This document shows, one piece after another, positions 16,341 to 28,124 of a DNA stretch of 64,000 bases (the first letter of the stretch is position 1; every line of letters begins with the position of its first letter). Source of the DNA: Pseudomonas brassicacearum subsp. neoaurantiaca (lineage in GTDB: Bacteria > Pseudomonadota > Gammaproteobacteria > Pseudomonadales > Pseudomonadaceae). The position numbers and the translations under genes are program-made. Under the pieces are notes generated by a model. It ran no database searches. It was not told the origin of the DNA and saw only the letters and a program-made list of their open reading frames with translations. The stretch covers positions 82,114 to 146,113 of the forward strand of contig NZ_VDLV01000049.1 of the NCBI RefSeq assembly GCF_013608025.1, in the 5' to 3' direction.

Positions 16341-16428
16341 TGTGGGAGCGAGCTTGCTCGCGATAGCGGTGTGTCAGTCACGATGATGTGACTGGATGAC
16401 CGCTATCGCGAGCAAGCTCGCTCCCACA
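16341..16428. repeat. REPIN: inverted pair of REP palindromes
   Basis: GTGGGAGCGAGCTTGCTCGCGATAGC and its reverse complement form two near-perfect arms around about 35 bases. It lies directly after the hydroxyacid dehydrogenase stop codon. Confidence 0.93.
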
Positions 16429-16728
16429 CGGGGCATGCAAAGCCCGTCCTGAAAGCCATCAAAACGCCTCCATCCCGCCCGCCTCTTAATGGTGCGACGC
16501 GCCGCTGAACCGCGCACGCGATTGAACCGTCGCCCCTCCCATACACCCCGCATATTTCAAACAAGCTGCATTTCGTCGGCTCGTATTCCCCCACGCTGTG
16601 TAAGACATTGCCGACAGTTTGCGTGATTGTCCGACAATTCGACGAAGCGAACCGCACCGCTCTAGCTTCTGACCTAGACTGCCGAACCGGGGGGAAAACC
16701 GACCGGTCATCAGGAGGAAAAAAAGTCG

Positions 16729-16756
16729 AAACTTTTCGCAACGGCGACAGGTCAGG
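16729..16756 (+). promoter_or_regulatory. Candidate AlgU (sigma-22) promoter for the glgA operon
   Basis: AAACTT, a 17-base spacer and TCAGG approximate the GAACTT-N16/17-TCnGA consensus of the AlgU/RpoE envelope-stress sigma factor. The site lies about 185 bases upstream of glgA. The trehalose pathway is osmotically induced in Pseudomonas, so this is plausible, but the match is imperfect. Confidence 0.3.
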
Positions 16757-16940
16757 TTAGAGGAAGGGCAACAACGGCTGGAGCATTCCTTGCAACGGCC
16801 CCCTCACCTGATTCGCTTCGCCGCATTGGGCAGCGCTTTGCTCTCCTTGCGTAGCGCTTGTGCGCCTGGCCGCAGGATTCGGCCAATGAAACAACAGCTC
16901 TGGCGCTTGCCGGAAACAGATCGAGAAATAGGAGTTATTT

Positions 16941-18512
16941 ATGATCAGTGCTGCCTTGGAACCACAGCAAGTCCGTTCTCAACTACCGCCGGCGGCCGAA
17001 TCGCCGACGGCACCGGTGTTGGCCACCGGAGGCAAGGCACTGTTACCTGTCGTTCGACAGAATCCCAATCGCAAGAAAATCCTGTTCGTGACGTCGGAAA
17101 TCGCCGACCTGGTCAAGACCGGCGGCCTCGGCGACGTGTCCTCCGCCCTGCCCCGCGCCATGGCCGGTTTGCATGACGTCCGGATATTGATCCCCGGCTA
17201 CCCGCAAGTCATGAACAGCGGCAATCCTATCCATATCATCGGCGAACTGGGTGGCCACGCAGCGCTTCCTCCTTGCAAGATCGGTCGCATGGACATGGCC
17301 GACGGCTTGGTGATCTACGTACTGATCTGTCCCGAACTCTACGCTCGCGAAGGTTCTCCTTACGGCGCCAACAACGGTCGCGACTGGCCTGACAACCACA
17401 TCCGCTTTGCCCGCCTGGGCCTGGCCGCCGCCGACATCGCCGCCAACCTGGCGCAGATCCACTGGTGCCCCGACCTGGTCCACGCCCACGACTGGCCCGC
17501 CGGGCTCGCGCCGGCCTATATGCACTGGCGCGGCCAACGCACGCCGACCCTGTTCACCATCCACAACCTGGCGTACCAGGGCGTGGTCAGCCTGGCGTCC
17601 TGCCCTGAATTGGGTATTCCGGAACATGCGCTGCAACAGGAAGGCATGGAGTTCTACGGCAAGCTGTCGTTCCTCAAGGCAGGCATGGCCTATTCCAGCC
17701 ACATCACCACCGTCAGCGCCACCTACGCCCAGGAAATCACTACTCCGGCGTTCGGCTGCGGGCTCGATGGGTTTCTCGCCTCCAAGACTCAACAAGGCTT
17801 GCTCAGCGGCATTCCCAACGGCATCGACGAAAGCTGGGACGCGGCCACCGACTCTCACCTGTTCCGTCAATTCGCCATCGGCGACTGGGAAGGCAAGGCC
17901 GTCAACGCCGCCCATGTCCGCGAGCTGTTCGGCCTGGAAGATTCCACCGGCCCCCTGTTTGCCGTGGTGTCGCGCCTGGTCTACCAGAAGGGCCTGGACC
18001 TGACCGAAGCGGTCGCCGAGTTCATCGTCGAGTCCGGCGGGCAGATCGCGATCATCGGTCGCGGCGAGCCTGAAGAAGAACAAGCCATGCGCGAACTGGC
18101 GCTGCGCTTCCCGGGCCGTATCGGCGTGCGTATCGGCTTCAACGAAACCGACGCACGGCGGATGTTCGCCGGCAGCGATTTCCTGTTGATGCCTTCACGC
18201 TACGAGCCCTGCGGCTTGAGCCAGATGTACGCCCAACGCTTCGGCTCGCTGCCGGTTGCGCGCAACACTGGCGGGCTGGCGGACACCATCGAGGATGGCG
18301 TCACCGGATTCCTGTTCGATGAGTCGACCGTCGACAGCTACAAAGAGGCCTTGAGCCGCGCGTTCAAGGTTTTCGAATTCCCCGAACTGCTCAATGCCAT
18401 GCGCTGCCGCGCGATGTCGGCCCCCTTCAACTGGAGCAAGGCGGTGGAACCCTACGCCGAACTCTATGAACAACTGGTCGCTAAATCATTGGGAAAATCG
18501 GCTAGACAATGA
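16941..18512 (+). CDS. glgA: Glycogen synthase
   Basis: This 523-residue GT5 glucosyltransferase extends alpha-1,4-glucan from a nucleotide-glucose donor. The substrate loop KTGGLGD begins at Lys59, the C-terminal Rossmann half contains SRLVYQKGLD, and the catalytic Glu422 lies in SRYEPCGLSQ near NTGGLADT. About 40 N-terminal residues rich in Pro/Ala precede the first strand, making it longer than E. coli GlgA (477). AGGAG precedes ATG 16941. It leads an operon glgA-treZ-malQ-treY-DUF2934-glgX in the P. aeruginosa PA2165-PA2160 order. No glgC is present, so the donor supply is encoded elsewhere. Confidence 0.95.
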   Translation: MISAALEPQQVRSQLPPAAESPTAPVLATGGKALLPVVRQNPNRKKILFVTSEIADLVKTGGLGDVSSALPRAMAGLHDVRILIPGYPQVMNSGNPIHIIGELGGHAALPPCKIGRMDMADGLVIYVLICPELYAREGSPYGANNGRDWPDNHIRFARLGLAAADIAANLAQIHWCPDLVHAHDWPAGLAPAYMHWRGQRTPTLFTIHNLAYQGVVSLASCPELGIPEHALQQEGMEFYGKLSFLKAGMAYSSHITTVSATYAQEITTPAFGCGLDGFLASKTQQGLLSGIPNGIDESWDAATDSHLFRQFAIGDWEGKAVNAAHVRELFGLEDSTGPLFAVVSRLVYQKGLDLTEAVAEFIVESGGQIAIIGRGEPEEEQAMRELALRFPGRIGVRIGFNETDARRMFAGSDFLLMPSRYEPCGLSQMYAQRFGSLPVARNTGGLADTIEDGVTGFLFDESTVDSYKEALSRAFKVFEFPELLNAMRCRAMSAPFNWSKAVEPYAELYEQLVAKSLGKSARQ

Positions 18513-18520
18513 GGTAACCG

Positions 18521-20323
18521 ATGCCGTCAAGGATGCCTGAAACCCGGACCCACGGCGCGGTCTTGCTTGATCCAGAGCACACCCGTTTCGCCCTGTGGGC
18601 CCCTGATGCGTTTTACGTCAGTGTCGAACTCGACACTGGAGAATCCATACCGATGCTGCCCCAGGCCAATGGCTGGTTCATGATCCAGGCCCGTTGTCCC
18701 GCCGGCACTCGCTACCGCTACAACATCGACGGTGAACTGGAAGTGCCTGACCCGGCGTCCCGGTCCCAGGACGGGGACATCGACCGCCACAGCGTGGTGG
18801 TCGACCCCCACGCTTATCAATGGCGCCACACCGGTTGGTGCGGTCGCCCCTGGTACGATGCCGTCATCTACGAACTGCACGTCGGCGCCCTCGGCGGTTT
18901 CGAAGGCGTCGAGCAACAACTGGCGCGCCTGGCCGGGCTAGGCGTGACCGCCATCGAACTGATGCCGCTGGCGCAGTTTCCCGGCGATCGCAATTGGGGC
19001 TACGACGGCGTACTGCCCTACGCCCCGCAAGCCTCCTACGGCACGCCGGACCAGCTCAAGCACCTGATCGACAGCGCCCACGGCCATGGGCTGGCAGTTA
19101 TCCTCGACGTGGTCTACAACCACTTCGGCCCCGACGGCAATTATCTGCACCGCTACGCCAAGGGGTTCTTTCGCGAAGACAAGCACACGCCCTGGGGCGC
19201 GGCGATCGATTTCCGGCGCCGCGAGGTCCGTGATTTCTTCATCGACAACGCGCTGATGTGGCTGCTGGAGTACCGTTTCGACGGTCTGCGCCTGGACGCC
19301 GTGCACGCCATCGAGGATCCCGATTTCCTCCAGGAACTGGCCGCCCAGGTGCGACAGCAAGTGGACCCAAGGCGGCATGTCTGGTTGACCGTCGAAAACG
19401 AACACAACCAGGCCAGCCTGCTAGAACAGGGTTACGACGCCCAGTGGAACGATGACGGGCACAACGCCCTGCACGTACTGCTGACGGGCGAGACCGATGC
19501 CTATTACGCCGACTACGCCGAACAACCCACGGAAAAACTCGCGCGCTGCCTGAGCCAGGGTTTCGTGTTCCAGGGTCATACCAACCGTCATGGTGAATCC
19601 CGTGGTGAGCCCAGTGGCCACCTGCCGCCGAGCGCGTTCGTGCTGTTCCTGCAGAACCACGACCAGATCGGCAACCGGGCCCTCGGTGAGCGCCTGCATC
19701 AACTGGCCCCGCCGCAGGCCTTGCAAGCGGCGACGGCGTTGTTGCTGCTGTCGCCGATGATTCCGTTGATGTTCATGGGCGATGAAGTCATCGCCGACCA
19801 ACCCTTCCTGTTCTTCACCAGCCACCACGGCGAGCTGGCAGAGCTGGTACGCGAAGGCCGACGCAACGAATTCAAGGCTTTCAGTGCCTTTGCCGATCCC
19901 GAGAAGCGCGAGCGGATCCCTGATCCGAACGCCGCCAATACCTTCGAGGCCTCACGGCCAAACCTCGAAGCGCACCAGCCGGAACAACTGGCCAGCGAAG
20001 CGCTTTATCGCCAGTTGCTGAAAATTCGCCGTGAACAAATCGTCCCGCGCCTGCCGGCTGCCCATGCCTTGGGTGCCGAGGTGCTGGGCCATGGCGCGGT
20101 GAGCGCGCGCTGGCAACTGGGCGACGGCAGCGTCTTGCGCATCGACCTGAACCTCAGTGACCAAGCCGTTGAACACAGCGCGCCTCACGACGCGCAGATT
20201 CTTTTCGAACATCCACCGCAGGCCATGGGTCTGTTGCAACAGGGGGCTCTCATGCCCCATAGCGCGCTGGTCAGTCTGACGCAAGCGGCCACCTTGCCCA
20301 CAATTACTGGAGAGCGCCTATGA
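18521..20323 (+). CDS. treZ: Malto-oligosyltrehalose trehalohydrolase
   Basis: This 600-residue GH13 enzyme releases trehalose from maltooligosyl-trehalose made by TreY. An N-terminal E-set domain (about 1-95) precedes the barrel. The catalytic nucleophile is Asp259 in GLRLDAVHAI, the acid is Glu292 in LTVENEHN, and the conserved QNHDQIGNR motif follows. The EpsF-like WYDAVIYELHVG entry is typical of TreZ. It starts eight bases after glgA with a GAGG site, and its TGA overlaps the malQ ATG (ATGA). Confidence 0.95.
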   Translation: MPSRMPETRTHGAVLLDPEHTRFALWAPDAFYVSVELDTGESIPMLPQANGWFMIQARCPAGTRYRYNIDGELEVPDPASRSQDGDIDRHSVVVDPHAYQWRHTGWCGRPWYDAVIYELHVGALGGFEGVEQQLARLAGLGVTAIELMPLAQFPGDRNWGYDGVLPYAPQASYGTPDQLKHLIDSAHGHGLAVILDVVYNHFGPDGNYLHRYAKGFFREDKHTPWGAAIDFRRREVRDFFIDNALMWLLEYRFDGLRLDAVHAIEDPDFLQELAAQVRQQVDPRRHVWLTVENEHNQASLLEQGYDAQWNDDGHNALHVLLTGETDAYYADYAEQPTEKLARCLSQGFVFQGHTNRHGESRGEPSGHLPPSAFVLFLQNHDQIGNRALGERLHQLAPPQALQAATALLLLSPMIPLMFMGDEVIADQPFLFFTSHHGELAELVREGRRNEFKAFSAFADPEKRERIPDPNAANTFEASRPNLEAHQPEQLASEALYRQLLKIRREQIVPRLPAAHALGAEVLGHGAVSARWQLGDGSVLRIDLNLSDQAVEHSAPHDAQILFEHPPQAMGLLQQGALMPHSALVSLTQAATLPTITGERL

Positions 20324-22398
20324 GCGATGCGCAACTGGAAATCCTCGCCGGCCGAGCGGGCCTGGCGGTGGACTGGATCGATGCCAACGGCCGTGCCCAG
20401 AAGGTATCGCCGGCCGTATTGCGCTCGGTCTTGACCGGGCTGGGTCATCCCGCTGGCAGCGCCCAGGAAATCGATGCCAGCCTGCTGCAGTTGCAGCAAG
20501 ATCAACAGAACCATCGCCTGCCCCCGCTGATCACGGCGGATGTCGGGGTCAATGTCGATTTGAGCCGCTACTTCGAGCCCGGCACGCCTTGCGAAATCCA
20601 GCTTGAGGACGGCGCGACACTGAATTCGAAACTCGATGCCGCCGCTGCCCTGCCGGGGATCGTGCCGGTGGGTTACCAACATGTCAGCATCCAGGGCCAG
20701 CATTTCACCTTGGCCGTGGCGCCTGCCCGCTGCTATAGCGTGGCGGATGCGGTCGATGACCCGACGCCACGGGCCTGGGGCCTGAGTGCCCAGCTGTATT
20801 CGCTGCGCCGCCCGGATGATGGTGGCTTCGGCGACACCCAGGCCTTGGAAGAATTGGCGCGGGTGGCCGGCGAACGGGGCGCCGACGCGCTGGCCATCAG
20901 TCCGATGCACGCCATGTTCAGCAGCGACACCGGACGCTACAGCCCCTATTCACCGTCCAGCCGGCTGTTTCTCAACAGCCTGTACGCCGCGCCCGGCACC
21001 ATCCTCGGCGAACGTGCGCTGCGCACGGCCATCGACGCTACGGGCCTGGCCAACCAATTGCAGAATCTTGAACAACAGCCACTGATCGATTGGCCGGTGG
21101 CCGCCGAGGCCAAGCAACGAATTCTTCGCGCCCTGTACGACGGTTTCAGCCAGGGTGAGCATCCGTTGCACGAGGATTTCAGCAGCTTTCGCCACAGCAG
21201 CGGCGAAGCCCTGGAAAACCACTGCCGCTTCGAAGCCCTGCAAGCCGAGCGCGCCGCCCGGGGCGAAAGCCTCGACTGGCGTCAATGGCCCGAAGAATGG
21301 CGCGATCCACGCAGCACCGCGATCGCCCGTTTCGCCGAGGAAAACGCCGACGAAATCGGCTTCTACGCCTTCTGCCAGTGGTTGATCGCCCGCTGCCTGG
21401 AACGCGCCCAGAGCGCGGCCAAATCCAGTGGGATGGGTGTCGGGCTGATCGCCGACCTGGCGGTGGGTGCCGACGGCGGCGGCAGCCAGGCCTGGAGCCG
21501 GCAAGACGAATTGCTCGCGTCGCTCACCGTCGGCGCACCGCCCGATATTCTCAATCGCTCGGGCCAGGGCTGGGGCATCTCGGCCTTTTCTCCAGAAGGT
21601 TTGGTACGCAACGGTTTCCGCGCGTTCATCGAGATGTTGCGGGCCAACTTCGCCCATGCGGGTGGCTTGCGCATCGACCACATCATGGGCCTGCAACGCT
21701 TGTGGGTGATCCCTAACGACGCGCCCCCCACCGATGGTGCCTACCTCTATTACCCCATCGATGACCTGCTGCGCCTGTTGGCCCTGGAGTCCCATCGTCA
21801 CCAGGCCATCGTCCTGGGCGAGGACCTTGGCACCGTGCCCGATGGCCTGCGGGAAAAGCTCATTGCCCGCTCCATCCTGGGTATGCGCGTGCTGCTGTTC
21901 GAACAGGACAACACCCATTTCAAGCCCATCCTCGATTGGCCGGACAACGCGCTCGCGACCACCAGCACCCATGACTTGCCCACGCTCAATGGCTGGTGGC
22001 ACGGCCATGACATCGATTGGAACGCCCGGCTGGACTTGATCGACTCCCACACCGAAATGGATTGGCGCCGGCACCGCGAGCGTGAACGCGACGGGCTGCG
22101 CAGCGCGCTGAACCAGGATCCGCAGAACTTTCGCGAGGAACATCGCGAAACCGACCAAGTGCTGGACGCCAGCGTGCGTTTCCTCGGGCATACCCGTGCG
22201 CCGCTGGTGCTGCTGCCCCTTGAAGATGCCCTGGGCGTCGAAGAACAGGCCAACCTGCCCGGCACCACCGACACCCACCCTAATTGGCGGCGGCGCCTGG
22301 CTTTGGACAGCCGGGCACTGCTGGACGACCCGGACGCCGCGCGGCGTCTGGAAATACTCGCCTGCGCGAGACTTCAGGCGAACGAGCGTGACCGATGA
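20320..22398 (+). CDS. malQ: 4-alpha-glucanotransferase (amylomaltase)
   Basis: This 692-residue GH77 enzyme transfers alpha-1,4-glucan segments between oligosaccharides, supplying chain lengths suited to TreY. The N-terminal extension (about 1-145) is typical of proteobacterial MalQ. Catalytic residues are Asp453 in GLRIDHIMGL and Glu501 in LGEDLGTVPDG, followed by STHDLPTLNGWW. It overlaps treZ and treY by four bases at each end, which indicates tight translational coupling. Confidence 0.95.
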   Translation: MSDAQLEILAGRAGLAVDWIDANGRAQKVSPAVLRSVLTGLGHPAGSAQEIDASLLQLQQDQQNHRLPPLITADVGVNVDLSRYFEPGTPCEIQLEDGATLNSKLDAAAALPGIVPVGYQHVSIQGQHFTLAVAPARCYSVADAVDDPTPRAWGLSAQLYSLRRPDDGGFGDTQALEELARVAGERGADALAISPMHAMFSSDTGRYSPYSPSSRLFLNSLYAAPGTILGERALRTAIDATGLANQLQNLEQQPLIDWPVAAEAKQRILRALYDGFSQGEHPLHEDFSSFRHSSGEALENHCRFEALQAERAARGESLDWRQWPEEWRDPRSTAIARFAEENADEIGFYAFCQWLIARCLERAQSAAKSSGMGVGLIADLAVGADGGGSQAWSRQDELLASLTVGAPPDILNRSGQGWGISAFSPEGLVRNGFRAFIEMLRANFAHAGGLRIDHIMGLQRLWVIPNDAPPTDGAYLYYPIDDLLRLLALESHRHQAIVLGEDLGTVPDGLREKLIARSILGMRVLLFEQDNTHFKPILDWPDNALATTSTHDLPTLNGWWHGHDIDWNARLDLIDSHTEMDWRRHRERERDGLRSALNQDPQNFREEHRETDQVLDASVRFLGHTRAPLVLLPLEDALGVEEQANLPGTTDTHPNWRRRLALDSRALLDDPDAARRLEILACARLQANERDR

Positions 22399-25181
22399 AC
22401 CAGACATTGATTCAACCGCTGCGGGCGACCTTGCGCCTGCAATTTCACAAAGGCTTCACCCTGGACGATGCCATCGCCCAAGTGCCGTACTTCGCCTCCC
22501 TGGGCATCAGCCATATCTATGCTTCGCCGCTGCTCAAGGCGCGAGCCGGGTCCATGCACGGCTACGACGTGGTCGATCCGACCCAGGTCAACCCGGAACT
22601 CGGCGGCGAGGCCGCGCTCAGGCGCCTGGTGGCCACCTTGCGCGAACATCGGATGGGCCTGATCCTCGACATCGTGTCCAATCACATGGCCGTTGGCGGC
22701 AATGACAATCCCTGGTGGCTCGACCTGCTGGAATGGGGGCGCCTGAGCCCTTATGGCGAATTCTTCGACATCCAGTGGCACTCACCCGACCCGCTGATGG
22801 AAGGCCAGTTGCTGTTGCCTTTCCTGGGGAGCGATTACGGCGTGGCCTTGCAGGAAGGCACCTTGAAACTGCGCTTCGACGCCACTCAAGGCAGCTTCTT
22901 TGTCGAGCACTATGAGCACCACTTCCCCATTTGCCCGATGCAATACGGTGAATTGCTCAAACCCTCGGACAATCTGCCGTCGGAACAGGTCGATGCGCTC
23001 AGGGCACTGGCCGAGCGTTTCACCACGCTGAACTACCAGACCGATGCACATTCCCTGGCCCAGCCACTGCAACAGGAATTGCGGGAGCTCGCTTCCCAGC
23101 AGGGCATCCTTGGCGCGATCGAAGACAACCTGCGCAATTATGATTCGCTGGAGCCCGACGGCTTCGAACGCCTGCATGAGTTACTCGAGCGCCAAAGCTA
23201 CCGCCTCGCAAGTTGGCGGACGGCGGCGGATGACATCAACTGGCGGCGCTTTTTCGATGTCAATGAACTGGGTGGCCTGCGGGTCGAACGCCCGGCGGTG
23301 TTCGAGGCGACCCACGCGAAAATCTTCGAGTTGATTGCCGAAGGATTGGTCGACGGCCTGCGGATCGATCACATCGACGGCCTGGCCGACCCTCGCGGTT
23401 ACTGCCGCAAACTGCGCCGTCGCGTCGACTCGCTTTCGCCCACGCGGCACCTGCCGATTTTCGTCGAGAAGATCCTTGGCGATGACGAGACGCTGCGCCG
23501 CGACTGGAACGTCGACGGCAGCACCGGCTATGAGTTCATGAACCAGATTTCGCTGCTGCAGCATGACCCGGCCGGTGCCGAGCGCCTCGCCGAATTCTGG
23601 AGCCGACACAGCGAACGGCCCGCGCACTTCATCGAAGAAGCCCGCCTGGCCCGCCAACAGATTCTCAACGGTTCCCTGGCCGGGGATTTCGAGAGCGTCG
23701 CCCAGGCCTTGTTGCAAGTCGCCCGGGACGACGTGATGACCCGCGACCTGACCCTCGGCGCGATTCGCCGGGCACTGCAGGAATTGATCGTGCATTTCCC
23801 GGTGTATCGCACCTACATCAGCCCCTTGGGTCGCTCCGCCGAGGACGAGGTATTTTTCCAAAAGGCCCTCGAAGGCGCCCGGCAAACCCTCAGCGAGGCC
23901 GACTGGCCCGTGCTCGATTGCCTGGCCAACTGGCTCGGCGGCATGCCTTGGCGCCAACGCCCGAGAGGGAGCCAGCGTAAACGCTTGCGCCACGCCTGCG
24001 TGCGCTTCCAGCAACTGACTTCGCCCGCCGCCGCCAAGGCGGTCGAGGACACCGCGCTTTATCGCTCGGCGGTCCTGCTGTCACGCAACGACGTCGGCTA
24101 CAACACCGAACGATTCAGCGCGCCGGTGCAGGAATTCCACGACGCCTGCGTCGAGCGGCTCAAGCATTTCCCCGACAACCTGATCACCACCGCCACCCAT
24201 GACCACAAGCGCGGCGAAGACACCCGTGCCCGGCTGGCGGTGGTCAGCGAACGTCCGGATTGGTACACCACATGCGTAGAGCAGTGGCGCATCCTCTCGC
24301 CGTCGTTGCACAGCGACCCCGCGGCGCCGTCGGCCGGTGATGAACTGATTCTCTACCAGGCGCTGCTCGGCAGTTGGCCCCTGGACCTCGACCTGCAGGA
24401 TCAGAAAGCCCTGGGCGACTACGCCGAACGCCTGTGGCAATGGCAACGCAAGGCGCTGCGCGAGGCCAAGTTGCAAAGCAGTTGGGCGGCGGTCAACGAT
24501 GCCTACGAGCAAGCCACCCAGATGTTCCTCGAACGGCTGTTGCTGTGCGATGAAGGCCTGCCGTTGCGTTGCGCCATCGCCGAAGCCGTCCAGGCCATTG
24601 CTCCGGCAGGCGCCCTCAACAGCCTGGCGCAAACTTTGCTGCGCATGACCGTACCCGGCGTGCCGGACCTGTACCAGGGCAACGAGTTCTGGGATTTCAG
24701 CCTGGTGGATCCCGACAACCGTCGCCCGGTGGATTTCATGGCCCGCCGAGAGGCGATGCAGGCCGACAGTCCACCCGTGGCGCTGCTGGCGGACTGGCGC
24801 GACGGTCGGATCAAGCAAGCGTTGATCGCGCGCACGCTGGCCCTGCGGTCGGAGTACGCGCAACTGTTCCGCCAGGGCAGCTACCAGCCGCTGTCGGTGC
24901 AAGGCGAACAAGCCGGGCGAGTATTGGCTTTCATGCGCGAGCATCAGCAGCAACGGGCGATCGTCGTGGTACCGATTCACGCGGCCAGCCTGCTGGAAAA
25001 CAGTGCCCTGCCCCAGGTCACTGCATCGGACTGGGGCGACACCCGCGTGTCGTTACCGTTTGCCGCCGAGGACGAAAAACTGAAGGGACTTTTTGCAAGC
25101 GCAACAGTCACACCCCAAAGGGAGCTGATGGTCAGCGCCGCGCTGGGGGATTTCCCGGTCAATGTCTTTATCCAATCTTGA
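22395..25181 (+). CDS. treY: Malto-oligosyltrehalose synthase
   Basis: This 928-residue GH13 enzyme isomerises the reducing-end alpha-1,4 bond of malto-oligosaccharides into an alpha,alpha-1,1 trehalose unit. The family opening TLRLQFHKGFTLDDA and the HGYDVVDPTQVNPELGG motif are clear. The nucleophile is Asp325 in GLRIDHIDGLADP and the acid is Glu358 in FVEKILGDDE. A characteristic C-terminal VPGVPDLYQGNE motif follows. The start overlaps the malQ stop; the DUF2934 gene begins 20 bases downstream. Confidence 0.95.
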   Translation: MNQTLIQPLRATLRLQFHKGFTLDDAIAQVPYFASLGISHIYASPLLKARAGSMHGYDVVDPTQVNPELGGEAALRRLVATLREHRMGLILDIVSNHMAVGGNDNPWWLDLLEWGRLSPYGEFFDIQWHSPDPLMEGQLLLPFLGSDYGVALQEGTLKLRFDATQGSFFVEHYEHHFPICPMQYGELLKPSDNLPSEQVDALRALAERFTTLNYQTDAHSLAQPLQQELRELASQQGILGAIEDNLRNYDSLEPDGFERLHELLERQSYRLASWRTAADDINWRRFFDVNELGGLRVERPAVFEATHAKIFELIAEGLVDGLRIDHIDGLADPRGYCRKLRRRVDSLSPTRHLPIFVEKILGDDETLRRDWNVDGSTGYEFMNQISLLQHDPAGAERLAEFWSRHSERPAHFIEEARLARQQILNGSLAGDFESVAQALLQVARDDVMTRDLTLGAIRRALQELIVHFPVYRTYISPLGRSAEDEVFFQKALEGARQTLSEADWPVLDCLANWLGGMPWRQRPRGSQRKRLRHACVRFQQLTSPAAAKAVEDTALYRSAVLLSRNDVGYNTERFSAPVQEFHDACVERLKHFPDNLITTATHDHKRGEDTRARLAVVSERPDWYTTCVEQWRILSPSLHSDPAAPSAGDELILYQALLGSWPLDLDLQDQKALGDYAERLWQWQRKALREAKLQSSWAAVNDAYEQATQMFLERLLLCDEGLPLRCAIAEAVQAIAPAGALNSLAQTLLRMTVPGVPDLYQGNEFWDFSLVDPDNRRPVDFMARREAMQADSPPVALLADWRDGRIKQALIARTLALRSEYAQLFRQGSYQPLSVQGEQAGRVLAFMREHQQQRAIVVVPIHAASLLENSALPQVTASDWGDTRVSLPFAAEDEKLKGLFASATVTPQRELMVSAALGDFPVNVFIQS

Positions 25182-25201
25182 GTCAAGTCAGGAGCACTAC
25201 G

Positions 25202-25555
25202 ATGAGTACCGACGATAAACGCATTCGTGAATTTGCCTATCAGATCTGGGAGTCCGAGGGTAAGCCCGCCGGGCAGGAAAAGCGTCACTGGGAGATGGCG
25301 CGCAAATTGGCGGAAGCCGAAGCCCTGGCACCGAGCAAACCACCCAAGGCCGCGAGCAAAACCACCGCCAGCAAAGCGGATGGCGCCAAGCCCGCCGCGG
25401 CCAAGAGCACCGCTGCCAAGGCCGCCACGAAAAGCACCACGCCCAAGGCCAAGCCTGCTGCGAAAGCTTCCGCGGCGACCGCTGCGGTGGTGCCGCCTGC
25501 CGACAAGGCCACCGCTAAAAAGCCACGAGCGGCGCGCAAGCCACCAGCGGTCTGA
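25202..25555 (+). CDS. DUF2934 protein with Lys/Ala-rich histone-H1-like tail
   Basis: This 117-residue protein has an N-terminal DUF2934 module at about 5-42, with IREFAYQIWESEGKP and a conserved HWEMA. It is followed by a tail of about 70 residues dominated by Lys, Ala, Pro, Thr and Ser (repeated KAA, AAK and KPA steps). The tail resembles histone H1 or AlgP. DUF2934 has no established biochemical role, but the gene sits at this point of the trehalose operon in several pseudomonads. ATG 25202 is preceded by AGGAGCACTAC. The tail could bind nucleic acid or anionic glucan; that is inference. Confidence 0.85.
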   Translation: MSTDDKRIREFAYQIWESEGKPAGQEKRHWEMARKLAEAEALAPSKPPKAASKTTASKADGAKPAAAKSTAAKAATKSTTPKAKPAAKASAATAAVVPPADKATAKKPRAARKPPAV

Positions 25556-25611
25556 TCCACCGAACTCATCGTCTTCAATCCTGTCCTTCTTTCAGCGAAG
25601 GGGCTCGCTTG

Positions 25612-25643
25612 TGGCCTGGGGATTTATCTCCTCGCCACGAGCA
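25612..25643. repeat. Diverged REP palindrome
   Basis: TGTGGCCTGGGGATTTAT and ATCTCCTCGCCACGA form imperfect arms between the DUF2934 gene and glgX. It belongs to the GTGGCGAGGGGATTTAT class. Confidence 0.65.
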
Positions 25644-25704
25644 CCGGGCACCACCCTGCCCCGCGTACACCGCATTACCGAATCTGTCTTTTGCAGGAGC
25701 AACT

Positions 25705-27864
<2,160 letters not shown>

Positions 27865-28124
27865 GCGCAGGCGATAGACGGCGACAAGACGGCGGGGAAC
27901 CCGCAAGGACGCGATTTCCGTCGCCATGCAGCGCAGTTCGAATGTAAAAATGCGGTTCAGATACACATTCTGACGCGACGAAACCGCCGGCATGGTCAAT
28001 ACTTTCCCTGCGCGAAGCTCCAGGACTCGGATCAGCGCAAATCACAGTCAGGCCCTTACAGGCAACAATGGGCGGCAGGCCCACTGTGTGACTGCAGGAT
28101 TGAACACGACAAGGACGTATTCCG

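Larger units (their letters stand above)
16327..16940. other. 614-base gap upstream of glgA
   Basis: It holds a REPIN (16341-16428) and an unusually long leader for the glycogen/trehalose operon, with a candidate stress promoter at 16729-16756. Short open frames in the leader have no recognisable product. Confidence 0.6.
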
